The notes beneath the pieces are model-generated. The model was not told the origin of the DNA, ran no database searches, and saw only the letters and a list, made by a program, of their open reading frames with translations. The translations under genes and the position numbers were made by a program. From positions 62,001-126,000 of the forward strand of contig BDSI01000097.1 in assembly GCA_003117195.1 (NCBI GenBank): DNA of 64,000 nt. The letters are read 5' to 3'. Of this stretch, positions 12,418 through 25,100 are shown in pieces; position 1 is the stretch's first letter, and every line of letters begins with the position of its first letter. Origin of the DNA: Eudorina sp. 2006-703-Eu-15 (taxonomy: Eukaryota; Chlorophyta; Chlorophyceae; Chlamydomonadales; Volvocaceae).

Positions 12418-15400
12418 CTAACCGGTTGATGGTTTCCTCCGCGGACTGTGCGGTGAGCCTGGTTGTGCCGGTGGGTCAGGGGGCGCGTCTGGTGGGTTGC
12501 CGGGCTCATCCGGAGGCGGTGGTGGGTCCAAGGGGGCCTCTGGGGGGGTAAGCAGGCCCACCGCAGGCGGCACGGGGAGCAGTGCCAGGTGCGGTGGCGG
12601 CGGTGGGGGCGGCGGCGGCGGGGGCGGGGGCGGCGACGGCGGGGGGCAAGGTGACTGCGGCGGCGGAGTTGGGTTGGGAGAAGGTGGTCTACGTCCGGCG
12701 GGCGGCGGTCTGGACTGAGGACGCGGCGGCGGACTGCGAGGTGGAGGTGGAGGGGGTTGAGGTGAAGATGATGGCGGCGGAGTCTTAGATGGCGCAGGTG
12801 GTTGAGGTCGGGGTGGCGGGGGCGGCGGTGGGCTGGGCGGGGGCGATGAGGGCGGCGGCGGTGGCGGTGGAGGTCGGGGCGGGGGCGGGCTTGGGCCTGA
12901 CGGTGGAGGTGGTCGGGGCGGCGGCGGCCTAGGCGGCGGTGGGCTGGGTGGCGGAGGCGGAGGCGGACTCGGCGGGGGCGGCGGAGGCGGCGGGGGCGGC
13001 GAAAGCTTTGGGGGCTGTGGGCTGGGTGGCGGCGGCGGGGGCGGCCTAGGCGGGGATGGGGGCGGCGGCGAAGGCTTTTGCGGCGGTGGGCTGGGCGGAA
13101 GCGGGGATGGAGGCAGGGGTCTAGGTGGCGGAGGCGGCGGAGGGCTGGGCGGAATGGGGCTCGGCGGCTGAGGCGGCAACCGTAGAGGGGATGGGGCCGG
13201 AGGGCTGGGCGACGACGACCTGGGTACTGGAGTTGGTGGTGGAGGAGACGGCGGCGGAGGCCTGGGCGCTGGTGGAGGGGGCTGCGGTGCGGGCTGCGGT
13301 GACGGGGGCGGCGAGGGTGGTGGTGACAGCGATGCCAGAGGCGGCGGCCTGCGTCCGTGGATGAACGCACGCGGGGGTGCGTACACAAGCAAGCAAGCGA
13401 GGCGGTGATGCGACAGCTCAAGGGCACGAACCACCAGGGGACCCCAAGGGCAGCTGCAAGGGTAGGAGTAGACAGCAGACAGACAGACAGGGCTCACTAG
13501 AAACCGGCAGAGTCATCAGTCGCGTCAAGCTGAACGTCTTGGTTGGATGTGTCCCATCCATACTGGGTACTTACGCGGGTGCATCAGTGCAGTCGCCGGG
13601 CCCGGTGTTGAAGCGGCACACCTTGACGCTGATCGCCGTGGCGTTATTGGTGAGCGCTGCGCCGACAGGATACGTTCATACCATTCAAACCAGGAGTTAA
13701 AAACAAGGGCAGCCGCAGCGAGATTGAAGGTGTGCATGGCATACGCTGTAGGAGAGGTCCAGGCGTATAGGAGGCATGTGCAGGACGGCTCGATGTACGT
13801 TGGTACATCGGTATGTATGGTGAGTACGACATACATTATGTATACAGGGTAACTGGCGCGCCGCCGCATACTGCACCAGATGCGCCAGATGCAGACCAGT
13901 GGTACGTAAAGGCGCACACGGACCTACCTCCTACAAGGATGTTCAGCTTGTGGTTGAAAAAGGTGGCGGAGACCATGGGGCTCGTGACACTGACCAGCGA
14001 CGAGATTGGGTCCGCCAGGGAGAAGAAGTTGTTGTCGATGTCTTTGTTGACCTCGTGGATGCTGACCTGCGGCAGTGAGATCGAGCGAGCGGCCCAGAGG
14101 GCGGCGGAACCGCTTTACGTGAGGTAGGGCGCCAACGACAGGTACAGGTACAGACCGGTTATTAGGGTTGCCCGTGCGTGCAGACCCGCGGGTCCGTTCC
14201 CTGCAGAAGTGAATGAAGCTGCCATGGATGACTCTGCGTGCGTGTCAACTACTGCGTGCGATCGATGCAGTACAGCTGTGTCGCGTCGCCCACCTGCGCG
14301 TCACCAATCGATCTCCGCGAGGTACGCACACGCGCGGATGGGAAGGCCACGCGCGGATACATACATACATACATATATGACCCGCGGGGTCCGCTGTAAC
14401 ATCCTAATAATAATACATATATGCGTGGGGGCATACCGGATCACTCGATGCGATGTATTTCATACACGCACTGCGGCAGTCGGATTGCAGCGCCTCGTTG
14501 CGCATTAATAATAACTCTGCCTCTATTTATCCGTATCCGCCGTTCTAATCGATCCTGCCCGCACGCCCGCCGGTGACGGTGATCCAGTAGTTCTTGCTCA
14601 CTCTTCGGTTAAACTCGTCCAGCAGAGCTGCATCCCCAGCGGCCTTCACGCGTAGTGCCATGTAGACTGTCCTGCAAATCGGGGGGCCAACCACCGAAGA
14701 TTACCGCGCGCGGCCGGCGGACGTTCGATCGACCCTCGATCCTATGCTACGTACGGAAGTAAGGTCGGCACGAACGTATATACATATCAGCAATTGACAC
14801 AGCTGCGTGCGCCCGATTGCGGGTGCCATGATGTGTATGTAGGTGGATGCGTGGTGTCCTGTAAAACCGTCCACCCGCTGGGAACCAGGATATCAGTGTC
14901 ACACGCAAGCAAGCCCGCCACACATGGCCTGCTCACTTGGTGTTTGCAAAGCCCAGCCAATCGGGTTGGATCTTAATCATGACGCCGTTGGGCCCCAGGT
15001 AGGTGGCCGGCAGCGTGAAGGTGCGGTACAGCCCCGGGGGCAGAGTGGAGGAGTTGAGCTGGGCAAGAGGCGTGGCCCAGCCCAGGCGCCACAGCTCGGG
15101 GGCGCTTGGGCAGCTGTCGCCCAAACCCATGGCGGTGGAGAAATCCGCGTACTCGACGCCGTCCTTCCAAGCGTTCCACAGGCCGAAGTTGTGCAGGATC
15201 TGCTGCATCACGGTGCCCTTCTCGAATATGCCCTGTCGTTGCAGTTGAGCATACATCCCGCCCGCATGCGGGCACGCACACATGTAAACCTGGCATATGG
15301 AACACGCTGGACTGCGTAAGACCAACCTACATGATGAGAGCCGTCGACCAATCATCGATCGTTATTCACCAGACCCTTCCACTCGCCCCTCTTGATTGTA

Positions 15401-18215
15401 TTGCCGACTCGCCCTGTCGTCCCGCAACGCACCTGGCTGTCCGGTGTGAACCAGGTCTGGGTCCCGGGCAGCTCCGCTATGCCCACCCAGCCGCAGATGG
15501 GCGCCATGTTGGCCGGCAGGACGTACGACAGATGACTGTACGACGACAGCTGGATGCCTGCAGGCCGCACGCACGTGCATATATGCGTGCAGCAGGTGTG
15601 CGGATGTTGATGCCTTGCGCACGTGCCCGTCCGATAATAAGCACGCACGACATGCATACACACATCCTGCCTCATTCGGTTTCCAAGCGTTCGTTTGTCC
15701 TGCTCGTCCTGCTCGTCCGCCGGCCGGACGAGCGAACGGATGACGGTAGGTCTCTATATTTGAGACAAGCAGACAATCAACTGCTGCAAGCGTGTTCGTT
15801 GGCAATTACAGGTAGGTGCACGTGTGGCTCACCCGGAGGCAGCAGCTGCTTAGCGGCGAAGGCGATCACATCCTCATTGCACAGCAGCGCGAGTAGGGAG
15901 CAAGGCAAGGCCACCGGCACCACCTGTTGTCAACAACAGGACCGAGCGACAGGGCGTCAGAGCCGTGGGCAACTAATGCCGGCAAAACATCGATGCGAAA
16001 TGATGAGTAGGCACGCAAGCAAGCACGAGCGGGTACGTACAACATACTTACCGTCAAAGCTTGCCTGTCGATCAGCATTTTGCCGTAGCTGCAGCTGCTG
16101 AAGTAATCCATGTAGCCGCCCGGGCCTTGGAACGCGGCCGCCACATCAGTCACCTGCGTGCGTCCGTCCAGGGCCTTACGTACGTCGTTCACGTAATACA
16201 CAGGTACGTATTGGAGTACCCGAGCGAGCGACGCTCTGCTGGGATGAAGCCGTGGACTACATTCAGGATATATACGGCAGATGGCAGCAAACTGCGTAAG
16301 GGGCGCTGGCATGGACATTTCGTTTTGTTCTTGGCTGCCGCTGACAGCAGGCAGGCACATTCAGCAATCTGATCAAGCGCGCGCGTGGCCATGCATTAGA
16401 CAGAGATGAGACCCTGCTGCCTGACAAACGCACACACACAGTGGCTCCATTATTTATTTCTCCTTTTTCAGTCCGCATTATTCATCGATGACGCCACGCA
16501 CTCGCGCAGTATTTCATTGTGGTATGTAGGTACGCACGCATACATCACACCCGCCCCAGACACGCACGCACGTTCGCTCCAGCTGGCCGGGCCCCGCACT
16601 CCACACTGCCGCTGAAGCTGATCACCATCACCAGCAGTCGTACAGTTATGTTGGTGGCCGGCATTGCGGCGGCCGCCTGGACGACCGTAGCATCTGTGAC
16701 GTTGCTGCACGAGCTAGCGGCAGCGGTGGGCAGGTAGCAAGTCTGTATGTCGCCGGCCGCGCGTATGGCAAGCAGAAGAGGGGCAGCAGCGAGAGAGGCA
16801 GCAGAGGGGAAGCAGGTAAGGCAGCAGATTGAGAGGCGGTAGCAAGACTGTCCCGGGCCGCCGTGCGTATCGCAGGTAAGGCAGCAGAGGGGCCGAGGGA
16901 CGGACCGAGCCAGTTTTAGATTCAACGGATTGAGGATAGATCGAAGGAGGGTGGACGTGCCTACCACACGCGGGTGCAGTAGCTAGCTAGGCCCGCGCGC
17001 ACAAATTAATACCTGCCTGCACGTCGATGGGGCTCTACCGTCTGCAAATTCTGGCCTGCATCCTACTGCTCGCTCTTATTGTACAGCAACTGTACAGCAG
17101 CAACCCGCAACAGCAGCGCCGTATGTACCTCGCTGGCTCTTGCCCGCCCGCGCGCACATGAGCCCGTCATGGATAGATGTCCTCACACATACACCGACGA
17201 CCCGAAGAGCAATCGAGTGCGTGTATGTGGCATGCATGGCACGCACGCGTCCGACCTGTATACACCTGTGTATTTCGTCTCCTCAACATCATGATTTTGC
17301 CCGGTGTATCTCGCTCATCTACCCAGCCATGCGCACATCCGTGCGCACCCACGCACCAGCGATATCGTCCGTCCCGCAGGAATGGGCTGCCCCGAGACAG
17401 CGTCGACGGGTTGCAGGGGAAGCCGGTAGCTCCTGCTTGGCTGCACCAGCAGCCACGTCCCTGACGGCTTGTAGGTCCTGTACTGAAGCTGTCCCTGTTG
17501 CGCCGCCGACAATGGTCCCGCGCCGCACACACTCGTCAAAAACGGGGCCACACACAGGGCCGCACATGGCCGTGTATGTGGTACATGTTCGTGCATGCGT
17601 GTTTACCAGGTGAAGGACAAGAACCACGCACGGGCGCATTTGTGTATGTACGCCTGTTGTAACACGGCGCGGCCAAAGGCTTCTCGAGATGCTGTGCAGG
17701 GTCATTGTTAGGGACTTATACTGTAACCCAGCGTTACACCTGTCGATCAACGGTAGGTTACGGTATGTAACGTTTGTAACTGCAGAAACAAACCGGATTC
17801 GGTCCGTCCAAACGAGCGATTCCTATCTTGCTTGGACACACAAAATGAAGCTGAACCCGTAACGAATGCGCCAAATCGATAACTCTCGATCGAGGTGAGG
17901 ACAGCTACTTTGTCGTTGCGGCCATGCATGGCACGTGCGCGTATGTACCTGGATGGTGTTGAACCCGGCAGAGGACATTGTGCTGATAACAGATGAATGA
18001 GGCGGAGAGGGCATGCGCGGTCGCGGCCGTGGTGGCGGCCGCGGCGGTGGCGGCGAGCGCGCTCGCACCTGGGCGCTGGCACCTGCCGCGGCGAATAACA
18101 AACAGGAATTATGCTCACCCAACAGACATAAGCCACAAAAAATAAATTCGACGTCTGTAATACGAGATAGAACGGCCGTGCGGATGGGAGTGAGACGGCG
18201 CACGGAGAAAACCAT
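12418..18215 (-). CDS. Gene B: secreted M11 (gametolysin/VMP-like) protein with proline-rich tail, degenerate metal site
   Basis: Exons (minus strand): 18215-18119, 18082-17949, 17494-17357, 16742-16572, 16153-16052, 15923-15833, 15557-15433, 15232-14937, 14671-14602, 14066-13928, 13656-13575, 13348-12418; 791 residues. The start is an N-terminal hydrophobic segment (FIFCGLCLLGASA, signal-peptide like). Exon 2 is already Pro/Arg-rich. Then come GQLQYRTYKP (from 78), TCYLPT (124), GGYMDYFSSCSYG (exon 5), ICGWVGIAELPG (exon 7) and MGLGDSCPSAPELWRLGWAT (exon 8). The signature at 296-306 is QQILHNFGLWN: first His to Gln, Glu to Gln, third His to Asn; Met-turn Met near 321. The last 310 residues are SPPP/PPPP-rich, as in hydroxyproline-rich wall glycoproteins. 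The segment 18083-18118 is either a 36-nt intron or in-frame coding. Gene B is divergent from gene C. Confidence 0.85.
14372..14404 (+). repeat. Short dispersed CCGCGG-centred motif, copy 3
   Basis: The core ATGACCCGCGGGGTCCGCTG is identical to 5463-5482 and is followed by TAACATCCTAATAATAA. It lies in the intron between exons 9 and 10 of gene B. Confidence 0.65.
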
Positions 18216-19240
18216 CCATACCTAGCCACCTCCCCCTTCCTGGCGAGCTATTGCATCTATGTGCAGCAATCAACGGCGGCAGATGACGTCCCAATCAATT
18301 GTATCAGTATTCAATTTCATAGGATTTGATCCTAAGCATCATTTGTGATCAACAACTTTATTGTCTTGGGAGCCCGTTGCCGAACGGGTCAGACACCTAG
18401 CACACAAAGTCGCGATGGAGACACGAACGAATTCCTCACAATGATTTGTTGATTGTAATTGCACCCATAGCAGAATGCCGAAAATTTGCACCGTCGCCTG
18501 GATTACGACACGCGAAGAACAGCGCTGTCTGGACCAGGGGCCTCTGCTGCTACAGCTCCACATGTAATCTGTCGTGACACTATTTCTTGTTGGCGCGGTG
18601 AGGTGAAATGCTACTGTGCCGTGACTAGGAAGCGTAAATGAGTTGACGAGTCATACCAGCTGGTAATTGTCTATCGAGCCACTAAAGGTAGAAAGCCACA
18701 TGTACACTGAAATATTATCAAGATATCTAACTTTGCGGAAAGTATGCGACGAATGCGCCTGGTTGTACAGCCTTGCATGGATAGCAGCTCGGAGAAGCCG
18801 AAATGGGTACTGAGTTTACAGTCTTATAAATCAAAGATGAAAATCTCAAGGTACGGAAGGTTATCCTCGCTCATGACGCTGTTTTCAAAAATCAACCTAA
18901 GCCGTCAAAACAACAGAGGCGCCATTTTCCGGCACGTCATAAGGGGTTGTACCCTGACTAGAGAATAACTGTATTACCGGACAAAGCGCACCTATACGGG
19001 TAGCAGATGCAAGGGCAGATGACGAAACATTAGAGTGACGAATATTAAATAAAAACGGAGGGTAGAATGTGTGAGGTTTTGGTCCGATGAACTGTATGAA
19101 CAGGCTGGACTACTGGCGGGCCGGTTCTAGCTACAGGGAACCAGATGCTGATGAACATAAGTGGAAGGTCGCTTGAGTCGGGCATGGCAGTTCTCTGTTG
19201 ACTTCCAGCATCCTGAAACATGTCGATGATGTTCTGAGTT

Positions 19241-19350
19241 CAGACTAGGACGCATCGTTACATTCAGCATCGTTACAATCGCACTAGAACGCATCATTAC
19301 ATTCGGACTAGGACGCATCGGTACATTCAGACTAGGACGCATCGTTACAG
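19241..19350 (+). repeat. About 24-bp imperfect tandem repeat
   Basis: Four or five diverged units around GACTAGGACGCATCGTTACA, with ATTCA joining successive units. Confidence 0.65.
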
Positions 19351-19394
19351 CGATAATGATGCTCGCTCGTTCAGGCTCGCCGTACAGGCGGTTC

Positions 19395-19505
19395 GATTGA
19401 CTTCGGTACCGTTACAAGGCGGACCCCTTCTCCCGACCCGGCGTTCCAACGGGCCCAGATAGCGCGTATGCGCCTCATCTCATCAACCCCTACCACGGAC
19501 TCTGC
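19395..19505 (+). repeat. Dispersed GTTACAAG-ended repeat, copy 1
   Basis: Begins GTTACAAGGCGGACC and continues through CCAACGGGCCCAGATAGC and CCTCATCTCATCAACCCC. Matching pieces occur at 25210-25245, 33655-33725 (inverted), 46615-46626 plus 48481-48575 (split by an insertion), and 63018-63070. Confidence 0.6.
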
Positions 19506-19589
19506 ACGCATCCACCACCACCCGCGAGGGGGCGTCATGCAGTCATACCGGCCGACACACAAGGTTACCGAAGTGCAAGCATTACACCA

Positions 19590-19730
19590 CCACACTGCAA
19601 AAAACGAAACCGCGCCACCTAGGCGCATCGAAAAGGCTCCATAACTACACCGAAGCACAGCCCGCACCCCATCCACCAGGAAATCACCCCATTCATGGGG
19701 ACCAGCCGTAGCCAAGAATGATATCCGCTC
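19590..19730 (+). repeat. Diverged duplicated segment, copy 1
   Basis: The run from CACACTGCAAAAAACG through ACCCCATCCACCAGG to CAGCCGTAGCCAAG aligns with 20505-20665 in the same orientation and order. No coding function is visible. Confidence 0.55.
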
Positions 19731-20504
19731 CGGGGGGGATGGCCGCATGGCCCCCGGGGTGCCCCTATTAGCGAACCACCACCACAGCCAAGACCGGCTC
19801 TGGCAGTGGCCCCTAGTCTTGGGAGGCGACAGGGGCTCGCGAGCCACCATCAGGGGCGTGTGCGGAATGCCTCCAAGTTTGAAGTACCTCCCTTGCGCCA
19901 ACAAGGGCCCTGTCGTCGCGTCATCGTCCTTTTCTCCACCGGCCATTTCTCCACCATTTCTCCACCATTTCTCCACCGGAACCTTGTGAGGCCCCTGGTG
20001 TTCGGAGTCATCCAGCCCTGTTGGCAGATAGAGGACCACAGGCCACTAGGCAGTTATCGGGTGCCCTCAAGATGGGGTGTGTCATCCTCACCGCCGGCTA
20101 TCCCTTCCTCGGTACGCCAAGCTCCACAAATCCGCAAAACCGGCTCCACGAATCCGCCACCGCCCGCCGGGCTCTTATCGCGCGTCGGCCCGTTTGCAAG
20201 GCACTTTGTGTCACTAAAACGACGGCGTCCCACACGCATTGCTGGTTCATTCCAGTGGAGGGGCGGGTCAATCAAATGAGCTCCTTATGAATGCCCATCC
20301 CTATCCGTGCCTCAACTGCTTAGGTCACCATGCAACCCCAAAAGTGGTGTTGCCCCCCATATGACCTCCGTCCACATCCTTTGCATGTTACACACAGCCT
20401 CTGCACTTTGGGTGCCTACCGGCCAGACTTCTCAAGTCCTGATGGCCGTTCGTGAGTTCTGGTCGCCCACCAAGACTACCGACCACTGCCGGCGACGCGA
20501 ACTG

Positions 20505-20665
20505 GCTTCACACTGCAAAAAGGCGCCGCGCCACCGTACGTGGCGCACCGGGCAGGCTCCACAGCCCACCGCTCCACACGCGCACCGAAACACATCCCCC
20601 ATCCACATTAGCTGGGGGCCATCCCGCTCAGGGGGAGCAGCCACAGCCAAGGATAACGCCTGGTC
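20505..20665 (+). repeat. Diverged duplicated segment, copy 2
   Basis: Counterpart of 19590-19730 (CACACTGCAAAAAGGCG, then CCCCCATCCACATTAG, then AGCCACAGCCAAGGAT). Confidence 0.55.
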
Positions 20666-20730
20666 AGGTGGGGTTAGCTGCCAGGGCGGCCCTATTCGTG
20701 GACTACCGCGCAGCACAGCCAAAGCCCGCG

Positions 20731-20765
20731 GCTATCACCGATGACCCGCGGGGTCCGCTGTCACG
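20731..20765 (+). repeat. Short dispersed CCGCGG-centred motif, copy 4
   Basis: Reads GGCTATCACCG, then ATGACCCGCGGGGTCCGCTG, then TCACG. The core is identical to copies 2 and 3, and the 3' flank differs. Confidence 0.65.
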
Positions 20766-22151
20766 TGATTGATTGAGGGACTGGCGCAGACATCCATCAC
20801 CCCGAGCGCAGGCTACATCTGGTGATTGTGGGCCTCGAGCATAGCGACTGGTCGTAAAGTTCGGACATTTGTTTGCGCACAGGTTGAGTGGCAAGGGTTG
20901 CCGTGAGAAGCACTTTGCAATTTGCAAGGGGGTTATGGCAATAGGTTCCAGTGGGACACGTGCAGCAACGGCAAACGAGACCTCTAGATGACACCTGGGG
21001 ACGGAGGGCATCAGTTAATAAGTCCCACGGGCGCCACGAGTATCTCAATGCTCGCAGAGCTTCATGCTGCATATCGTAAACACCATAGTGTCAATGATGA
21101 CTTACACGCGCCAGTTGCGCTTCCGTCGTTAGTCGAGCCGTTGCTCCACGGGCTTCCGCGCTCCGGAATGCTCATTACAAATTGTAACGCACAGGGCGCC
21201 GTATCATAGTTCAAGCCTTTAACGCACTTCCACATCAAAACCAAGGCAAACAAAAAAAATTAATTCCGTCAACACTCATAAAAAACAGAGAGTAACCTTT
21301 TTAATTTACGAATCGTCGCGATACGGTTCTACCCTGAAGTTACCTCGCTGGGTACGTCACCAAAGCTGAGTGGGTTGATGGTAAATTTGGCAACGCAACA
21401 ACATTTGATGTGCTGTGATCAATTTTGTAGGCACATAGTTTGCCACGGGTTGAAAGGTCGCGCGAAGGTGTGTAGAACACGTAATAATGCGCGTTTACCG
21501 CAATCATTCTGAGCACATCATCTCTAATGGATTCCTCCACTTCCAACAATTGCTATCATCTGGCTGTCGGCTGGTAACGGTTACTCATCAGCCTCTTTAA
21601 CTTTAATGAAACATAAGGTGATCGATAAGGTTTCTGTACAATTACTGGTTTCGCATAGTTACAAACGTCGTCAAACGTGTGCTGGTGGCGTCTCAGTCTT
21701 GGGGAACTAGAGCCCTGTACGCAACAAGGTGAATACAGGCACCGAACCGTGCAACGCTTTATGTCATGAAGGTAAAGTTTCAAATCCTTGTAGGGGCCTA
21801 CCTGACTGGAACGGAAAGTCAGTGCGGCCGCGCGAACCATTTCAACTCGTTCTCTGTCCGCGAAGGTAAATAACGCGAGTGTATGGAAATAGTATCGCTG
21901 CTCAGATCATGTAGTTGCGCAGCACCCATGGCACTTATCTGCTCCATCATCGCAGTTGGTTGCGGAGGCTGTCCCCCTGTCGCATAACAATCTCAACAAG
22001 CCCTGCCCGACCCCCGATGGGTCGAGCAAAGGCCCGCGATGTCCCCCCCGCGGGTCGCGGAGCTTGCGGCGGGAGGGCAGCCGCTTCGGACAGCAGCAGA
22101 CAGCAGCACAGCCCTCGCTGGTGTTCGCACGGCAGCCGCCTCACCGCCGTC

Positions 22152-25100
22152 ATGCTGTTGCTGTCGCCCATGGCAGGCTTGTACCCCGCTGCGGGTGGGT
22201 GAGCACTGAACAACCTTGCCTGCCGTTATTACCACTATGGTCTATCCGTACTATGGCCTATCTGCACGAGCGTGTGTGTTTGGCACGCACGTCCTGATGT
22301 GCCAGGTAGGTAGGTAGGTAGGTAAGCCCCAGGATCATAATCGCGGGTTACGTGGTCTATGTAGTACACATGGAGAACGAATGTTGACAAGAAAATAGAG
22401 CAGATCGATGTGTTTCTGAGGGCCATGCGTGGCTGGGGAGTACGTTCGGCCGGATTGCACACAAACACACACATGCATACAGGCAAAGCTGTGGCGTCCC
22501 TCGCTCGTCTGTGCACGCAGGGTTTGTCTTCTTAGCAGCTGCAGACAGCGTCCGGGGATTTCCGCCCCCGCCTCTGGTCTTGGACAGTGAGACTATTCAG
22601 GTCTGAACGGTGCGGTCGCGATCCGAAGCGATCGGTTTGCTGTCGAATGCGGGTCGCCCTCTTTTTTTGATCTTGCGCGCGGACTGCGGCAGAGAGTATG
22701 TTGGCCTGCGAAGCAAAGACAAGGCATTGTGCGTGATGTTACAGTAGTAGCACCACAATTGAACAAACGCTACCGTACGTGTTACACGTGCTGTCGACTG
22801 ACGCTCCAGGGGTATCTGTCGTACACGGTTTCACGCCCAAGCACCGTCCGCAGCGCTTGGTGGCTGAAGAACACGGATAACGCCTACCGGCTGCCGGCGC
22901 AGCCGCTGAGTGTTGACGACGGTCGGCTGATTAAGGAGGGAAGCTTTGTATCGCTGGTGGGTTGGTTCGTTTTGGTTGGCGGTTAACTGGTGTACGCGTG
23001 TAATTACCACTTCTATCTTGTGCAACATCATTTGTGCCCCTGCTGCTGCGGACTTAGACGTTGAATAAAATCCGTCGTGGCCTCAATATTAGTCACCGAA
23101 CTGGAGCGTTAGATCCGTTACATGTCGTCGCCAATAAACCAAAGCTTCACTTTGTACCCCTGCAAACATCTATTACTGGCCCTTCTCCATGCTCCCGACC
23201 CATGCATCTTGTCACCAGACATGTAAGCTAGCAACCGCGGCTGGCCGAGGCGGCGTTGGGGCAATCTGCGCCAGCATCGGCGACGCCCGCGTTGTCGCCG
23301 CCGCTGCCCCTGTCCCCTCGACCAACATCAAACTGCGCGTCTTGGTTATGGTGCTGAGCCTGACCTCCACTGTCGGATGCCCCGGCCGACCGGCCGGTGT
23401 AAATGTAAGTGCGTGTATTTGTGTGTGTGTGTGTGGTGGGGGGGGGCGTTTGTGTGTGAGGGGGGGAGGGGAGCGGCGCGTGTGGGCGCGTGGCGGCGGG
23501 CGGGTTCGCTCTTCCTCTGAATAACCATGCTTGTTGCTGGGCAGGCAAGTCGTCAGCTGGGTTGGCGGCAGCTGTTATTAATAATCGATGGGCGTGCGAG
23601 GTTCGGTTTATGTGTTTCGGTTTGTTTCGGTTTGTGTGTTTCGGTTGTTTCGGTTTGTGCGTTGCCTTCTAGCTGTTTGTCGCTCGGCGCTCTGTTGCAA
23701 TGCCAGGCCTTGCCAGGCAATCACAGCCTGCGCAACCCTCGCAACGCAGCAGCATATGCTCGCTCCGACCTGATCTCCTTAAACCTGACCTGTTACCTGC
23801 CGTACGTACGTGAGCACGAATGTACGCGTTCGCACGTATGCGTGTAGGTTGACGACGTCCGCGCCGCATTTGTCCGCCCAGGGGGCTATGCGGACTACTT
23901 CTCAAACTGTAGCTACGGGAAGATGGTTTTTGACACTCAAACACTGAAGGTACGTAATCTTACTTGCACACACACGGCGTATTCACCGCTGACGCGTACA
24001 CATTTCGTTCGGTACGGGATGCGTTACATTGCTTTATTCGCAGGTTAGTATATACATACGGACACAAGCTCCTATCGCCGATATCCCCGGACCGGACCGC
24101 AACATCACTACTTTCCCTTCCATCGTTATCGACAAAAATATATCTCACGGGTTTCGTGCCCGCGCGCTCCTCCCTGCTGTCCTCCGTCTCCTTTCCCAGG
24201 TCGTGTCTGTGGCGGTTCCCTGCTCTCTGGGAATTCTCTTCTGCAACCAGGACTTGATTGCGTCCGCGGCCCGAGCGAACCTGCCAAACGGTGCGCACGT
24301 ACGGTGCGCGACAGTAATGGTGGGCTGGTATTGGATTGATTGCGTGGAACAGGCCTAAATATATCGAATGCGCAATATATAAAACCGTGATCGCGGACCT
24401 GCTCCGAGTGCGTGTCAACCTGCTCCGCCGCCCTACCTGCTGGGGTAGGTTGATGATCGGTTCTGTCACGCACGGCGGCGGACCCTGCCTGCCTGCAGCA
24501 GCACCGTGCTGGTGAAACGAAGATAGGCATTTGTGAAACCGACGAACAGATATACACATGCGCGGGTGCAGCCGCGCGTCGCCCCCTTGTGCTGTGTTTC
24601 GGCCCGGCTAGGGGCCCACGGCGCTCGGCCGTGCGGGCTAGGTACGACGAGTTGCCATCCATACAATTATATATGTATAACAGTACTATAACCGAAATAA
24701 TTAATACCATTAAACAAATATCATAATTACAATTTTTGATATTATTAATTATATTTAAAAGATGTTATTAAAATTAACACACACATACGCCAGGTGCGTG
24801 CATTCATGCCACCTTTCATTCCTTTCCGCCGTCCGTCTGCGCCCCAATCGCAACCCCAGGGATTGTGCCGGCGCTCTACTCGCACTTCATGTACGTCATG
24901 CCCTCAAACATGGGGCCAATCTGCGGCTGGGCGGGCCTGGCTGATACTCCTGGGTTCCAAAGCTGGTACAGCCCCGACCAACTCGTGAGTAGTCATCAGT
25001 CTGCCGACGCGCACATATCATCATGCACGCATTCCGTCTGCGCCTTCCCACATTTTTTGTTTGCGCCTTCCCACATTGTATGTTTGCGGGGCACCGATCG

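Larger units (their letters stand above)
18216..22151. other. Divergent intergenic region between genes B and C
   Basis: This stretch must contain the promoters of both genes. About 18250-19130 is AT-richer with no significant frames. About 19130-20800 is repeat-derived (see separate entries). About 20800-21900 shows no recognisable gene. A minus-strand frame at 19371-20039 (222 codons) is open but overlaps a duplicated repeat and matches no family I know. Its end (GVDEMRRIRAIWARWN) resembles a plus-strand peptide near 33675-33720, so it is probably transposon-derived. Confidence 0.55.

Noticed and set aside
19371..20039. 222-codon minus-strand frame as a host gene
   Set aside because: Lies on duplicated repeat sequence and its end recurs at another locus; treated as repeat-derived.
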